DNA from: Phycisphaerales bacterium
GTDB taxonomy: Bacteria > Planctomycetota > Phycisphaerae > Tepidisphaerales > Tepidisphaeraceae
DNA length: 22,540 nt
Assembly: GCA_028288945.1 (NCBI GenBank)
Contig: JAQGHH010000327.1
Coordinates: 1 to 22,540, forward strand
Reading direction: 5' to 3'
The first letter of the stretch is position 1, and every line of letters begins with the position of its first letter. Under the pieces are notes generated by a model. The model made no database searches, was not told the DNA's origin, and saw nothing but the letters and a program-made list of their open reading frames with translations. The position numbers and the translations under genes are program-made. Shown one piece after another: positions 21,871 through 22,540 of the stretch.

Positions 21871-22540
21871 ATGCACGAAAAAGAAGCCAGAGGCTTGGCA
21901 ACCGAACAGGCTTTTTTTGACCGCGAAGCCGAGTTGCTCGATGAGGAACAGCTGGTCATCCCCGACGACCAGATCGAGCGCTACCGGCACGCCCGTGCGG
22001 GCGTCATGAACACGCCCAAGGACGCGCTCTTTGACTTCCTGTGCCCGTTGAAGGGCAAGCGCGTGCTCGATTACGGCTGTGGCCATGGCGAAAACGCCTG
22101 CCTTCTTGCCGCGTGCGGCGCACAGGTCACCGCCTTCGATCTTTCACCCGGCTCCATCGTTAAGGCGCGCGAGCGCGCCCGGGCGCACGGCCTTGCCGAC
22201 CGCATCCGGTTCGACGTGTGTGCCGCCGGGCGCACCGGCTACCCCCGCGCCAGCTTCGATGTCGTCGTCGGGTTTGCGATCCTCCATCACCTCCATCAGT
22301 CTCTTCCCGCGATTTATGCCGAGATCGACCGCCTGTTATCACCCGCCGGCGTCGCGTGTTTTATTGAACCGGTCGCCAACAGCGCCACGCTCCGGGTGAT
22401 GCGCCGCCTTATCCCGTTGCCCGCCGACGCCACGCCCGACGAGCGGCAACTGCGCTACGCGGAGATTCAACAGCTCCAGAATCACGGCTTCCGCGCCGTG
22501 CGTTTCCAGCACTTCTACTGCACCGAACGCCTGCACCGGG
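21871..22540 (+). CDS. SAM-dependent class I methyltransferase, 3'-truncated by window edge
   Basis: The frame is open from ATG 21871 to the window end (223 complete codons) without a stop. The protein has the class I methyltransferase core: motif I VLDYGCGHGENA at residues 65-76 (D67 and the Gly-rich loop bind SAM), the acidic end of strand 2 in VTAFDLSPGSI (D90), FDVVVGFAILHHL for motif II, and LLSPAGVACFIEPVAN for motif III. The first 45 residues (AFFDREAELLDEEQLVIPDDQIERYR) look like the N-terminal helix found in sugar or lipid methyltransferases of this kind. It starts 23 bases after the GT2 gene and is probably in the same transcript. O-methylation of a glycan residue is a plausible role, but the sequence does not prove it. 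The C-terminal end is unseen. Confidence 0.86.
   Translation, partial: MHEKEARGLATEQAFFDREAELLDEEQLVIPDDQIERYRHARAGVMNTPKDALFDFLCPLKGKRVLDYGCGHGENACLLAACGAQVTAFDLSPGSIVKARERARAHGLADRIRFDVCAAGRTGYPRASFDVVVGFAILHHLHQSLPAIYAEIDRLLSPAGVACFIEPVANSATLRVMRRLIPLPADATPDERQLRYAEIQQLQNHGFRAVRFQHFYCTERLHR

Noticed and set aside
21912..21918. Run of seven T near the start of the methyltransferase gene
   Set aside because: It could slip in principle, but it codes normally (Ala-Phe-Phe) and is too short to propose phase variation on its own.

Overview
This window is a single-strand, GC-rich run of 16 protein-coding genes, all on the + strand and tightly packed; the longest non-coding gap is about 126 bases. 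It reads as the core of a Wzx/Wzy-type exopolysaccharide or capsule cluster from a Gram-negative bacterium. The chain-length/tyrosine-kinase protein at the left edge and the mix of partner genes look to me most like Planctomycetota (perhaps Phycisphaerae-like), but this is an impression from protein style, with no rRNA or marker gene to confirm it. No tRNA, rRNA, CRISPR, insertion sequence or integrase was seen. No stretch of more than 300 bases lacks a gene.

Layout. 2-955: C-terminal part of a Wzc-like tyrosine autokinase, cut by the window edge. 1082-1873: initiating sugar-phosphate transferase. 1873-3276: O-antigen ligase/Wzy-type polymerase. 3285-4808: Wzx-type flippase. 4870-7125: a CelD/BcsL-type acyltransferase fused to a NodB-type polysaccharide deacetylase. 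7158-9419: a second NodB deacetylase fused, through an internal signal/anchor segment, to a right-handed beta-helix domain. 9416-10666: another CelD-type acyltransferase. 10703-15608: five genes forming a small NRPS-like module: JmjC/cupin-like oxygenase, luciferase-like flavin monooxygenase, stand-alone adenylation enzyme, stand-alone carrier protein and formyltransferase. 15639-16739: a further GNAT-like protein. 16794-20618: three GT4 glycosyltransferases. 20663-21847: a membrane GT2 glycosyltransferase. 21871-22540: a SAM methyltransferase running off the right edge.

How they may work together. The sugar transferase loads the first sugar phosphate on undecaprenyl phosphate; the GT4 and GT2 enzymes extend the repeat unit; the flippase exports it; the Wzy-like protein polymerises it; the tyrosine kinase controls chain length and export. 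The deacetylases, acyltransferases, methyltransferase and beta-helix protein would decorate or trim the glycan. The most unusual part is the five-gene block at 10703-15608. It has the parts to activate an amino acid (or similar acid) as a carrier-bound thioester, oxidise it and formylate it, but has no condensation or thioesterase domain. My inference is that the product is attached to a sugar amine or hydroxyl of the polysaccharide, with one of the neighbouring GNAT/CelD-type proteins as candidate transferase. Substrate and product cannot be read from the sequence.
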